Shown: positions 46,328 through 54,426 of the stretch, in pieces
Numbering within the stretch: the stretch's first letter is position 1
Layout of the letters: every line of letters begins with the position of its first letter
From: Oscillibacter faecalis_A
GTDB taxonomy: Bacteria; Bacillota; Clostridia; Oscillospirales; Oscillospiraceae
Assembly: GCF_029218125.1 (NCBI RefSeq)
Contig: NZ_JARFXX010000002.1
Coordinates: forward strand, 1-64,000
Direction: 5' to 3'
DNA length: 64,000 nt
Made by a program: the position numbers and the translations under genes
Notes under the pieces: model-generated
Seen by the model: only the letters and a program-made list of their open reading frames with translations
What the model was told of the DNA's origin: nothing
Databases searched by the model: none

Positions 46328-46651
46328 ATGAAATACAAGCTGCTGAAAGACCTATATGACTGTTTCTACACCCCACCTGAACTTCCAGCTCAGAAACAGG
46401 AAATTGAGGAATGTCATCAAGCACTTAGTGAGGTGCTGGGCAAGCCGGAGCGCCGGTTGGTACTTCAAATCATCGACGCAAAGGATCGCATTGCGGAGGA
46501 TACCTCCATCGACAGCTTTATCGCCGGATTTGAACTGGCGTGGAAGCTGTCCATAGAACTGAATCACTACGAAAACGAGCACTCAGTCTCCTGCCGAACG
46601 GCAATGGGATTGGGGGCTCGTTTCGTATCTGCAAGGGAGGAAGAGAAATGA
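46328..46651 (+). CDS. DUF6809 family protein
   Basis: A 107-residue relative of the protein at 3981 (KLLKDLYDCFYTPPELPAQK, FIAGFELAWKLS). GGAGG precedes ATG 46328. It overlaps the DUF6550 gene by four bases. The recombinase that normally follows is absent, suggesting a deletion or cassette exchange. Confidence 0.75.
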   Translation: MKYKLLKDLYDCFYTPPELPAQKQEIEECHQALSEVLGKPERRLVLQIIDAKDRIAEDTSIDSFIAGFELAWKLSIELNHYENEHSVSCRTAMGLGARFVSAREEEK

Positions 46652-47112
46652 AGAAGTTCGTCATAGCAACCATGATTGCCGCTTGTATCGCTTTGTGTGC
46701 CGCCGTGTGGCCACATGGCAACGCAGTCGAGGAAACACCCGTCCCAGCCGCAGGAACCGCTGTGAGCGCCAGGAAAGCGACTGTCGTGGAAATAACAGAA
46801 AAGAATTCCGCGTCACTGACAGAGATGGAAAACGAGATTTCGCAGCAAGAAGCATCCCAAGAGGAACGTCCTGAACCAGAGACAGAGTCTATTGAAACGC
46901 CCGCAGATTCTGAACTCCAGCCTTCCGCAGAGCAGATGCCCGGTAAAAATTCTGTACCAGAGCAGACTCTGTCCCAACCTTCTAAAGAACTGCAGCCCGG
47001 CGACAAGGTTTATGTGACGGGCTTCGGCTGGGTGGAGTACGAGGGGCCCAACCGCTGTGAAGATGGTACGGATATTTACGAAAACGGCAACAAAATTGGG
47101 ATCATGGGGTGA
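46648..47112 (+). CDS. DUF6550 family membrane-anchored protein
   Basis: A 154-residue protein with an N-terminal membrane segment (KKFVIATMIAACIALCAAV), a Glu/Ser/Pro-rich linker and the conserved end ELQPGDKVYVTGFGWV ... ENGNKIGIMG. It shares both ends with the protein at 13231. It is translationally coupled to DUF6809. The function is unknown. Confidence 0.75.
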   Translation: MKKFVIATMIAACIALCAAVWPHGNAVEETPVPAAGTAVSARKATVVEITEKNSASLTEMENEISQQEASQEERPEPETESIETPADSELQPSAEQMPGKNSVPEQTLSQPSKELQPGDKVYVTGFGWVEYEGPNRCEDGTDIYENGNKIGIMG

Positions 47113-47150
47113 AATGTGCGGGAAACATTCAAAATAGGGTCAAATCGCTA

Positions 47151-47183
47151 TTGACAATCAAACTTTCTATGCTATTCTATAAT
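47151..47183 (+). promoter_or_regulatory. Promoter of the nucleotidyltransferase gene
   Basis: TTGACA at 47151-47156 is followed after 16 bases by TATTCT (47173-47178), running into TATAAT. This is a good sigma-A promoter for the gene at 47234. Confidence 0.6.
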
Positions 47184-47233
47184 GATTTAACCTCGATGTT
47201 GAATGGGTGGCATGGGCGAGAAGGAGAGTATAT

Positions 47234-47902
47234 ATGGCGTATGAGTTCGTTTACGAATCCGAGGCAAAACGCTATCGTTCGGATTGTTCGTATGTTCTGA
47301 AGGAAACCTGCGAGTTGCTGAAAAAGAAAGGCATTTATACACAGTTTTCGCTTGTTGGAAGTGGTGCAAAGAATATGATCACGAGAAACGGAGATGGCCC
47401 GTATGACTTGGACTACAACCTTTTGGTCATGAAGGCAGATAACGAGTATCGCGACCCGCGATTGCTGAAAGATACAATTAGAAATGCCCTTAACAAAGCG
47501 GTGGGCAGAAAGTTCTTTTCGGATGCACAAGATTCAACTTCTTGTTTGACTGCACTGCTGCATTTTAAGGATACTCCAAATGTTGAATTCAGCTTTGATA
47601 TTGCGATTATCAAGAAAAATCCGAAAGGAAACTATATGCGGTTAGTACATAATAAATCTTGGAATCAGTATACATGGAATGAAGTGCCGCGCTCACATCA
47701 AGTAAAAGATAGAGCGGATGAAATAAAGGAAGAAGGTTTATGGCAGGAGGTTCGTGACAGGTATCTTGAGAAGAAAAACATGTATCTGTCTTGGCAGGAT
47801 CGTAACCACCCATCCTTTGTTGTGTATGTGGAAGCGGTGAATGAGGTTTATAACAGATATTTCAATAGAGGAGGCGGGTACAGTGTGCAATCGATTTTTT
47901 GA
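47234..47902 (+). CDS. Nucleotidyltransferase-fold protein
   Basis: A 222-residue protein with the Pol-beta-type nucleotidyltransferase pattern: SLVGSGAKN, then GPYDLDYNLLVMK with the paired acidic residues, and a third strand VEFSFDIAII. AAGGAGAG precedes ATG 47234. It has its own promoter and overlaps the acidic gene downstream. Relatives may modify tRNA, proteins or nucleotides. It has no CBASS effector partner here, so a role is not assigned. Confidence 0.7.
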   Translation: MAYEFVYESEAKRYRSDCSYVLKETCELLKKKGIYTQFSLVGSGAKNMITRNGDGPYDLDYNLLVMKADNEYRDPRLLKDTIRNALNKAVGRKFFSDAQDSTSCLTALLHFKDTPNVEFSFDIAIIKKNPKGNYMRLVHNKSWNQYTWNEVPRSHQVKDRADEIKEEGLWQEVRDRYLEKKNMYLSWQDRNHPSFVVYVEAVNEVYNRYFNRGGGYSVQSIF

Positions 47903-48059
47903 CTACGCTGACGGCGACTTCGCCGTGAGCATTTCAGACAGCATGGCGATGGACTCCGATGGGGATCTCATGCTGCGCATGGGCGATCACATGGCGATGG
48001 ATATGGACACCGGCGATATTCACATGATCTCATCATGGTCTGATGACGACGGAGAGTAG
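47883..48059 (+). CDS. Small acidic protein
   Basis: A 58-residue Asp/Met-rich protein (MAMDSDGDLMLRMGDHMAMD) starting at GTG 47883 after GAGGAGG, overlapping the nucleotidyltransferase gene. Its last codons survive as a remnant at 13801-13833. It could be a small antitoxin-like or DNA-mimic protein, which is speculation. Confidence 0.55.
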   Translation: MCNRFFDYADGDFAVSISDSMAMDSDGDLMLRMGDHMAMDMDTGDIHMISSWSDDDGE

Positions 48060-48067
48060 AGCATAGG

Positions 48068-48104
48068 CAACAGCTCAACGGTTGAGCCGCCACAGACAAG
48101 GAAA
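48068..48104 (+). repeat. Cassette-boundary repeat, copy f
   Basis: CAACAGCTCAACGGTTGAGC then CGCCACAGACAAGGAAA. It aligns with copy c, including about 40 bp upstream. It starts the XRE/HipA-like cassette. Confidence 0.6.
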
Positions 48105-48237
48105 ACACTTTCAAAATCCGGACAGAAAAAAGTAGAGGGACAGGCCATAAATGCTTGTTCCGCTCTCTATATCGTAATAATCGGCAGTAGCGCAAATGCA
48201 GACATATAGACCGGTCAGAGGTTTAGGAGCTTTTCTC

Positions 48238-48266
48238 TTGACTGATTATCGGCACACCGATATAAT
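48238..48266 (+). promoter_or_regulatory. Near-consensus sigma-A promoter
   Basis: TTGACT (48238-48243), a 17-base spacer and a perfect TATAAT (48261-48266). It drives the XRE/HipA-like pair. Confidence 0.75.
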
Positions 48267-48276
48267 AAAAGCGGTG

Positions 48277-48705
48277 ATGTATATGACGATCCAACAGATA
48301 CTGCGGGAAAAGAACCTTTCCCGCTACCAGCTCTCCAAGAAAAGCGGTGTGCCTTGGGCAACGCTGGCGGACATTTGCTCCGGCAAGACAACGCTTTCCC
48401 GATGCAGTGCCGGAACATTGATGAAGCTGTCCTCCGCACTGGGTATCCCGATGGAGCAGCTCATTACGCTGACCGTGGAGAAACCGCAAATGCATGGTGG
48501 CAAGCCGACTGACCGAACCTATTTGGAAAAGAATCTGCCCGCCAGTTTGGATAAAGCGCTCCGTGAGTACATTCAGGGCGAAAAAGACAAAGTGTCTTAT
48601 ATGGACTGCCTGTGGGGAGAATTATATAGCGCGATCAATTCCAATCAATGGAGCAATGCCATCACGCAGGAGCAGGCAGACTATCTTCGCGCAAAATATT
48701 TATGA
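48277..48705 (+). CDS. XRE-family antitoxin-like regulator
   Basis: About 142 residues. An N-terminal helix-turn-helix (LSRYQLSKKSGVPWATLADI) is followed by a helical extension (LPASLDKALREYIQGEKDK). I chose ATG 48277, just after the promoter; ATG 48283 is also possible. It is followed 14 bases later by the HipA-like kinase gene, so it is the presumed antitoxin and autorepressor. Confidence 0.8.
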   Translation: MYMTIQQILREKNLSRYQLSKKSGVPWATLADICSGKTTLSRCSAGTLMKLSSALGIPMEQLITLTVEKPQMHGGKPTDRTYLEKNLPASLDKALREYIQGEKDKVSYMDCLWGELYSAINSNQWSNAITQEQADYLRAKYL

Positions 48706-48719
48706 GGGGGTGAGAACCT

Positions 48720-49637
48720 GTGATTGATTTTACCAACTGCCCAGTCAACCGCTTCCGCGCCTACGGCGGAGCCAATGGGAATAAAATCAATATCACCTAT
48801 CAAGGACATAGTTATATGCTCAAGTTCCCGCCAAAGCCCAGCCGAAATCGGGATATGAGTTACAGCAACGGCTGCATCAGCGAATATGTCGCCTGTCATA
48901 TCTTTGAAATGTTGGGCTTTCGGACACAGGAAACGCTCCTCGGAAACTATACGGACAGCCGCGGCAAGACAAAGCTGGTAGTTGCCTGTCGGGATTTTAC
49001 AGAGGACGGAAAACGGCTCATCGAGTTTGCCCATCTGAAGAATACCTGCATCGACAGTGAACAGAACGGTTATGGAAAAGAACTGTCCTCCATTCTGGAG
49101 GCCATCGAGGAGCAGAGTATTTATCCCTCCGATGAGTTGCGGCAATTTTTCTGGGACATGTTTATTGCGGATGCGTTCCTTGGAAACTTCGACCGGCACA
49201 ACGGTAACTGGGGTTTCCTGGTGGATGAGGGAAAGCAGCAGGCAGAGTTAGCGCCGATCTATGATTGCGGTTCCTGCCTGTACCCGCAGCTTGATTTGGA
49301 ACGGATGAAAACTGTGCTGCAAGACGAAGCGGAAATCGACCAGCGCATCTATACCTTCCCAACTTCCTCTATCGAAAAAGGCGGGAAAAAGATATCTTAT
49401 TTCGATTACATCTCCTCACTGAAGAATCCAGATTGCAATGAGGCGCTCAAGCGTGTCTGCTCAAGAATCGACCTCGATGCGATCCATGACTTTCTCGAAG
49501 GTGTCCCTGAACTGCTGCCAATCCAGCGTGAATTCTATCTGACCATGCTGACCGAGCGCAAAGAGAAGATTTTGGATTACAGCTTGGAACTTTTGATGGT
49601 GCAGGAGCAGCATACCTCACCGACGCTGGGAATGTAA
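48720..49637 (+). CDS. HipA-like kinase (toxin candidate)
   Basis: A 305-residue protein of the HipA/CtkA kinase group. The catalytic loop is FLGNFDRHNGNWGFL and the metal-binding segment is APIYDCGSCL. An N-terminal lobe includes LKFPPKPSRNRDMSYSN. The start is GTG 48720 after GAGGGGG. With the XRE gene it forms a typical type II toxin-antitoxin arrangement, in which the kinase would block translation by phosphorylating a host protein. The target is unknown. Confidence 0.8.
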   Translation: MIDFTNCPVNRFRAYGGANGNKINITYQGHSYMLKFPPKPSRNRDMSYSNGCISEYVACHIFEMLGFRTQETLLGNYTDSRGKTKLVVACRDFTEDGKRLIEFAHLKNTCIDSEQNGYGKELSSILEAIEEQSIYPSDELRQFFWDMFIADAFLGNFDRHNGNWGFLVDEGKQQAELAPIYDCGSCLYPQLDLERMKTVLQDEAEIDQRIYTFPTSSIEKGGKKISYFDYISSLKNPDCNEALKRVCSRIDLDAIHDFLEGVPELLPIQREFYLTMLTERKEKILDYSLELLMVQEQHTSPTLGM

Positions 49638-49655
49638 AACCGAACACTCGACTCA

Positions 49656-49688
49656 GGGAGCCGCGCCAATTGGCGCGGCTCCCTTTTT
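49656..49688 (+). terminator. Strong terminator after the HipA-like gene
   Basis: A perfect 28-bp palindrome (half GGGAGCCGCGCCAA) at 49656-49683, followed by TTTTT. Confidence 0.9.
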
Positions 49689-50098
49689 GCGTCCATGGTA
49701 TGTATGGGATTCAAAGAAACGGAATGGCGTATATTTTAGGATATCCGGCATGAACATGAAAACGATTTTTAAGCGTGTGGATCGCATAGAAAAAAGGCCC
49801 AAAAATTGCTGAAGAACGGCAATAGGTAGAGGAATGTTAGAATTGTCCCTCATGAAGCTGTTGGATGGTATGGAACTTCTATTTGCTGTCTCAAAAGATA
49901 CGCCGCGATAGACAAAGAAAAATTTTTCTAAAACAGGGTGTGCAAAACATGTTTTCCTCCGCGATAAGTGGAGGGATTTTTTAAGGCATTTAGCAGGGAG
50001 CAATTCTCTGTATTCAAATCGAACTGAAAGGAGTGATGCCTATAGGCTGCGTTGTAGCTTCCGTCAACAAACATCAAAAATTATAAAGGAGGAATCCA
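49689..50098 (+). other. Intergenic region before the third module
   Basis: No gene is supported. It holds repeat copy g and, just before the next start, the ribosome site AAAGGAGGAATCC. Confidence 0.45.
49886..49921 (+). repeat. Cassette-boundary repeat, copy g
   Basis: GCTGTCTCAAAAGATACGCC then GCGATAGACAAAGAAAA. It precedes the xis/HTH module of element 3. It is the most divergent copy in its left half. Confidence 0.5.
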
Positions 50099-50308
50099 AT
50101 GCAAGAATCCACATTTACCAACTATGACCAGCTGCCGCTGTTCCTCAATGCGAACACGGTGGCGCAGGTGCTGGGCGTGTCCATCTCCAGCGCCTATGAG
50201 CTCATGCGCGAAACGGGCTTCCCCGCGCTGCGGATCGGAAACCGCATCGTGGTGCCCAAAGAAAAGTTCTGCCGGTGGGTCGATGAGCAGACAGGAGGTG
50301 ATGCCTGA
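50099..50308 (+). CDS. Excisionase-like HTH protein (element 3)
   Basis: A 69-residue close homologue of the protein at 78 (YDQLPLFLNANTVAQVLGVS, IVVPKEKFCRWVDEQTGG). AAAGGAGG precedes the ATG. Its stop overlaps the next start. Confidence 0.82.
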   Translation: MQESTFTNYDQLPLFLNANTVAQVLGVSISSAYELMRETGFPALRIGNRIVVPKEKFCRWVDEQTGGDA

Positions 50309-50751
50309 TGTTCCAGCGCTGGCCCAAGCGGGACCCGAACAAGCACTACTACCTTGTCCCAAACGAGGTCTTCAATCTCGGACTCAGTTCTCACGAGATC
50401 GCCGTCTACAATTACCTCCTGCGCTGCGAGGATCGCAAAACTTACCAGTGCCATCCCAGCTACCGCACCATCGGCCGGGCGGTGCAGCTGAGTGAAAACA
50501 CTGTGCGAAAGTATGTGGCTGGTCTGGAGGAGAAGGGACTCATCCGCACCGAACCCAGCACCGTCACAACGAAGGATGGCCGCGTGCGCAACGGCAGTCT
50601 CATCTACACCATCCGTCCCGTTCAGGAAGCGATGGAGCTGAACTATCAGCGGCAGTTCCTACAGGTGGAGCGTGACATGGAACGGGCAAAGGCAGAAAAG
50701 CGGCTGGCCGAGTTGAATCGACAGAACGAGAAAAATGAGGAAAGCGCATGA
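50308..50751 (+). CDS. Helix-turn-helix replication-initiator-like protein (element 3)
   Basis: A 147-residue homologue of the proteins at 284 and 25627 (RWPKRDPNKHYYLVPNEVF, YQCHPSYRTIGRAVQLSENT). It is coupled on both sides, to the excisionase upstream and to the small gene downstream (ATGA). Confidence 0.72.
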   Translation: MFQRWPKRDPNKHYYLVPNEVFNLGLSSHEIAVYNYLLRCEDRKTYQCHPSYRTIGRAVQLSENTVRKYVAGLEEKGLIRTEPSTVTTKDGRVRNGSLIYTIRPVQEAMELNYQRQFLQVERDMERAKAEKRLAELNRQNEKNEESA

Positions 50752-51110
50752 TGCAGCAGCTTGCAAACTTTATCGTAGACCATGACCCGATGATGGTCCT
50801 ACGGCGCACACACGACACAGTGCGCTACATCCGGTGGGCGTGGAACAAGGATCATGCCGACCCCATCGACGCAGAGGAGCTTCGCCTGTTCCTCTGCGAT
50901 GAACACTACGGTGATCTGACCGATGAGCAAAAGACCGTTGCCCGTCGGTGCCGGGACGAGATGCGGAGTGTCTACAGCACTGCGGTGCTCCGCATGCTGC
51001 TATGCAACGAAATGATGTGCCGCGGCATGGTACCAGACATCAGTACCTATCGCAGCGTGCTCTGCCCGGAAGGGGATGATGCGACGTGGATGATCGACCG
51101 GGCAGGATAA
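50748..51110 (+). CDS. Uncharacterised protein upstream of the third oriT-like site
   Basis: A 120-residue helical protein (TVRYIRWAWNKDHADPIDAE, YSTAVLRMLLCNEMMCRGM). It is coupled to the HTH gene by ATGA. It has no counterpart in the other two modules and no recognised domain. Confidence 0.6.
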   Translation: MMQQLANFIVDHDPMMVLRRTHDTVRYIRWAWNKDHADPIDAEELRLFLCDEHYGDLTDEQKTVARRCRDEMRSVYSTAVLRMLLCNEMMCRGMVPDISTYRSVLCPEGDDATWMIDRAG

Positions 51111-51134
51111 CCGAAAATCAGACCGATTTGCCGC

Positions 51135-51215
51135 CGACGAAAGGAAAGCAGGAGAAAGGACCGGGGTCGTAAACGCCCCTGTCCATCCCACAAATGCCCG
51201 CAGTGCGGGCATTTT
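51135..51215 (+). other. Candidate origin of transfer (oriT), copy 3, without a relaxase gene
   Basis: GAAAGGAAAGCAGGAGAAAG, a pairing segment GGGGTCGTAAACGCCCC, and an extended 10-bp inverted repeat AAATGCCCGC-AGT-GCGGGCATTT (51192-51214). Compared with copies 1 and 2, the outer pairs change from C-G to A-T on both arms, so the stem is preserved. No mobilization gene follows, so it could only be used by a relaxase in trans, such as those at 1897 or 26770. Confidence 0.58.
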
Positions 51216-51393
51216 CAAGGGTTTGCGGCCGGGGACAATGCGACGCTCTTTCCGGGCTCATGGATCCGCTCTGACGCTAAAAATCCGAAAAAGCCAGTGT
51301 TTGCAAGGGTTTCTACCGACGTCATACCGGCCCCAAGCCCTATTTTTACCCCGATTTCTGGCCAATTTTGTGGTCAAAGCTGGCAGAAGAATT
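51216..51393 (+). other. Spacer between oriT copy 3 and the recombinase leader
   Basis: No gene is visible. It includes TTTTGTGGTCAAAGCTGGCA (51366-51385). The TGTGGTCAAAGCTG part recurs near 57112, at the right end of the element, and is a candidate recombinase arm site. Confidence 0.35.
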
Positions 51394-51468
51394 CAGTAGC
51401 TATTTCCGCAAAAGTGTGGTAGTTGTTTGTGTTGCAAAAAGAAATTGAATCCAAAGGAAGTGAAATGC
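51394..51468 (+). promoter_or_regulatory. Conserved leader before recombinase operon, copy 5
   Basis: CAGTAGCTATTTCCGC, then GTGTGGTAGTTGTTTGTGTT and GCAAAAAG, with a separate ribosome site AAAGGAAG before the start at 51469. DUF6809 is missing here. Confidence 0.5.
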
Positions 51469-52671
51469 ATGGCAAAACGAAGACCGGCCGGTGACGGCAT
51501 GGTGCGAAGGCGTGACGACGGACGCTGGGAAGGGCGTATCGTTATCGGCCACAAGGAAAACGGCGAGCCGCTGTTCCGCCATGTCTACGCCAAGACGCAA
51601 AAGGCTCTGCTGGACAAGCTCCACCAGAACATCGAGTGCTACCGTGATGTGGAACTGACCGAGGACAGCCGCATGACCTTGGGCGAGTGGCTGGACCGTT
51701 GGCTCACGGAGTACAAGGCGGACACGGTGCGGCCCGGCACGCTCAAAAGTTATCGCTGCTATATCGAATACTACATCAAGCCGCAACTGGGCGACAAGCA
51801 AATCTCCCTCATCTCCCAGCAGGACATCCAGCGGATGTACCGCCGCCTAAAAACGGAGGGACGCATCCACGAGCATCCCGAGATGGGGCATCAGCTCTCC
51901 GACTCCATGGTGCGCCACATTCACTCCACCCTCCACGCCGCACTGAAAGACGCTGTGCAGGCGCATGTCATTCCCAGGAACCCCACCGAGGGGACAACGG
52001 CTCCCAAGCCCAACTATAAACCAAAGCGCATCCTCACCCGTGCGGAGCTGGACACCTTCCTTGCGGTGGTGGAGCAGGACGAGGTGTGGCGGGACTTCTT
52101 CCAAACGGAGCTGATGACCGGCCTGCGCCGCGGCGAGATCTGCGGTCTGCAGTGGAACGACTTCGATGGGGACACCGGGACGCTGAAGGTGTGCCGCACC
52201 CTCCACAGCCAGCGGAAGGGTGAGTACACCGTCGGTGAGACAAAGACCAATCAAGGTATGCGCACCATCATCCTGCCGCACAGCGTGACTGAAATCCTGC
52301 GGCGGCGTAGAGCGGATGCCATCAGCCAATGGATATTCCCTGACCCGGTGAGGCCGGAAGATTCCGTCGATCCCAATGCAGCTTATCGCCACATGAAGAC
52401 GCTGCTCCAGCGGGCGGGCCTGCCCAGCATCCGCTTTCATGATCTGCGCCACACCTTCGCAACCCACGCCCTCACCAGCGGCGTGGACGCCAAAACCCTG
52501 TCCGGTATCCTGGGCCACACCAACGCCTCCTTCACGCTGGATACCTACACCCATGTCACCTCAGATATGCAAAAGCAGGCTTGCGGCATCGTAGGCGGCT
52601 TCATGGAAGATATCTTCGGAAAGGAGTTGAAACCGTGGCAAGAAAACGAAAAGCCGGAGACGGAACCGTAA
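51469..52671 (+). CDS. Tyrosine recombinase/integrase 1 (element 3)
   Basis: A complete 400-residue recombinase, very similar to the one at 4284. It has the arm-binding domain GDGMVRRRDDGRWEGR, the core-binding domain LGEWLDRWLTEYK, and the catalytic boxes TGLRRGEICGL, FHDLRHTFATH, LGHTN and TLDTYTHV. ATG 51469 is used because homology starts here. It overlaps recombinase 2 by 37 bases, the same as in element 1. Confidence 0.92.
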   Translation: MAKRRPAGDGMVRRRDDGRWEGRIVIGHKENGEPLFRHVYAKTQKALLDKLHQNIECYRDVELTEDSRMTLGEWLDRWLTEYKADTVRPGTLKSYRCYIEYYIKPQLGDKQISLISQQDIQRMYRRLKTEGRIHEHPEMGHQLSDSMVRHIHSTLHAALKDAVQAHVIPRNPTEGTTAPKPNYKPKRILTRAELDTFLAVVEQDEVWRDFFQTELMTGLRRGEICGLQWNDFDGDTGTLKVCRTLHSQRKGEYTVGETKTNQGMRTIILPHSVTEILRRRRADAISQWIFPDPVRPEDSVDPNAAYRHMKTLLQRAGLPSIRFHDLRHTFATHALTSGVDAKTLSGILGHTNASFTLDTYTHVTSDMQKQACGIVGGFMEDIFGKELKPWQENEKPETEP

Positions 52672-54131
52672 GACAGCGCAAGGATGGTCGGTGGGAGGGG
52701 CGCATCGTCATCGGCTATGACGATAACGGCTATCCCAAAACGAAAAATGTTCTCGCTAAAACGAAGAAGGAGTGCCTTGAAAAACTCCAAAAGCTCAAGG
52801 AGGATTGCGGCGGGCTGAAGCCGGAGAAGGTGCGGCCCGAGATGCCCTTCGGGGATTGGCTGACATACTGGTATGAGAATCACTCCAAGCCCAAGATCCG
52901 GCCCACCACACAGGAGACCTACGAGAGCCGCATCCGTCTGCACATCATCCCGGAGATTGGGGACATCCCGCTGAATAAGCTGACACAGAACGACCTGCAG
53001 CAGTTCTACGGTCGGCTCAAGAAAAGCGGCCGGAAGCGGTTCACCGACAAGTACGGCGAAGGGCTGTCCGACCGAATGGTGCGTATGTGCCACGCCACCT
53101 GCCGCTCCGCATTGGAGAAGGCGGTGCAGGATGGACTGATTCGCGTGAACCCGGCCATCGGCTGCAAGCTGCCGCCGAAGAAGGCGCGGGAAATGCAGGT
53201 GCTGACGCGGGAGGAGTTGCAACGGTTTCTTATCCAGGCGAAGTTTGAAGGCTACTACGAAGTGTTCCTTCTGGACTTGGCAACCGGCCTGCGCCGGGGT
53301 GAACTCATGGCGCTGCAGTGGGACGATCTGAACTTCAAAACCGGTGTGCTGAATGTGAATAAACAGGTCTACGATGTGCGCGGCCAGCTTCAAATCAGCA
53401 CGCCCAAGACGAAGAACTCCGTCCGCAAGATCGTCCTGCCGCCCGCGGTGGTGGCAGTGCTGCGGGAGTACAAAAAGACGGTGGACTCCCGCTGGATGTT
53501 CCCGTCACCGGTGAAGGAGGACTGTCCCATTACACCCGGCGTGGTGCGCCGCAGGCTGCAGCTCATTCTGGAACACGCAGGGTGCAAGCATGTTAGATTT
53601 CATGATCTGCGCCATACATTCGCAACGCTGGCGCTGGAGAACGGTATGGATGTGAAAACGCTTTCCGCCATGCTGGGCCATGTGTCGGCGGCCACCACAC
53701 TGGACATCTATACCCACATCACCGACGACATGCGGCTCACGGCCGCCGCCAACATCGACCGCGGCATCGGCAAAGCAGCGCCGCAGGAGGACGCTTCAGA
53801 GCCGGGGCAGGAAACTGCCCCGGCCCAGGCGGAAAAGCCGAGTATGACCGATTTCAAGCCCTACGTGGGCCGCAAGCGCAGATCCGGTACCGGCTGCGTC
53901 AGTGAGATCAACGACCATCTCTTCGAAGGCCGCTACTCGCCCAAATGGCCCGACGGCAAAAAGCACGCCCGCAATGTCTACGCCCATACCCGTGAGGAGT
54001 GCGAGGAGAAGCTGAAGGTACTGATCGTGGAGATGAAAGCGGAAATTGCGGAAGCGCAGCGGCTGAGGGATATAGACGAAGGTAATGGAAGTCCGCCAGA
54101 AGAGCGGAAAAAGCGGGGAAAGAAGACATAA
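52635..54131 (+). CDS. Tyrosine recombinase 2 with second arm-binding-like domain (element 3)
   Basis: A recombinase of 498 residues starting at GTG 52635 after AAGGAGTTGAAACC. It has GDGTVRQRKDGRWEGR, TGLRRGELMAL, FHDLRHTFATL, LGHVS and TLDIYTHI. After the catalytic domain comes a second copy of the arm-binding-like domain (SGTGCVSEINDHLFEGRYSP). The C-terminus ends in a charged helix and lacks the HTH tail of the gene at 5450. Confidence 0.9.
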   Translation: MARKRKAGDGTVRQRKDGRWEGRIVIGYDDNGYPKTKNVLAKTKKECLEKLQKLKEDCGGLKPEKVRPEMPFGDWLTYWYENHSKPKIRPTTQETYESRIRLHIIPEIGDIPLNKLTQNDLQQFYGRLKKSGRKRFTDKYGEGLSDRMVRMCHATCRSALEKAVQDGLIRVNPAIGCKLPPKKAREMQVLTREELQRFLIQAKFEGYYEVFLLDLATGLRRGELMALQWDDLNFKTGVLNVNKQVYDVRGQLQISTPKTKNSVRKIVLPPAVVAVLREYKKTVDSRWMFPSPVKEDCPITPGVVRRRLQLILEHAGCKHVRFHDLRHTFATLALENGMDVKTLSAMLGHVSAATTLDIYTHITDDMRLTAAANIDRGIGKAAPQEDASEPGQETAPAQAEKPSMTDFKPYVGRKRRSGTGCVSEINDHLFEGRYSPKWPDGKKHARNVYAHTREECEEKLKVLIVEMKAEIAEAQRLRDIDEGNGSPPEERKKRGKKT

Positions 54132-54267
54132 AAAACACCGGTAAGAGTGTGAAGTGATTGGTACACTATTTACTTTACAACACAATGTCTCAAATTCTAC
54201 ACCGCAATAAAACAATGATAGAGAACTGTTTATGATTCTGGTTATGAATACGACCTAACTGATAAAC

Positions 54268-54305
54268 AAGTGCCCTAACACACTTGATTGTGTGTTAGGG
54301 CACTT
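54268..54305. terminator. Terminator between recombinases and the GHKL ATPase gene
   Basis: A 15-bp perfect inverted repeat (AAGTGCCCTAACACA at 54268-54282, complement at 54291-54305) lies between convergent genes. Confidence 0.7.
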
Positions 54306-54426
54306 CGGAAATAATGGGGGGACGCTGGTTTCAGCTCGGCACGAGCAAAGAGCGTATTCCACAACCACTTTGGTTTCGGAATATGACTGTGAATTGGTAT
54401 TTCATGTATGACAGAATTACAGAAAA

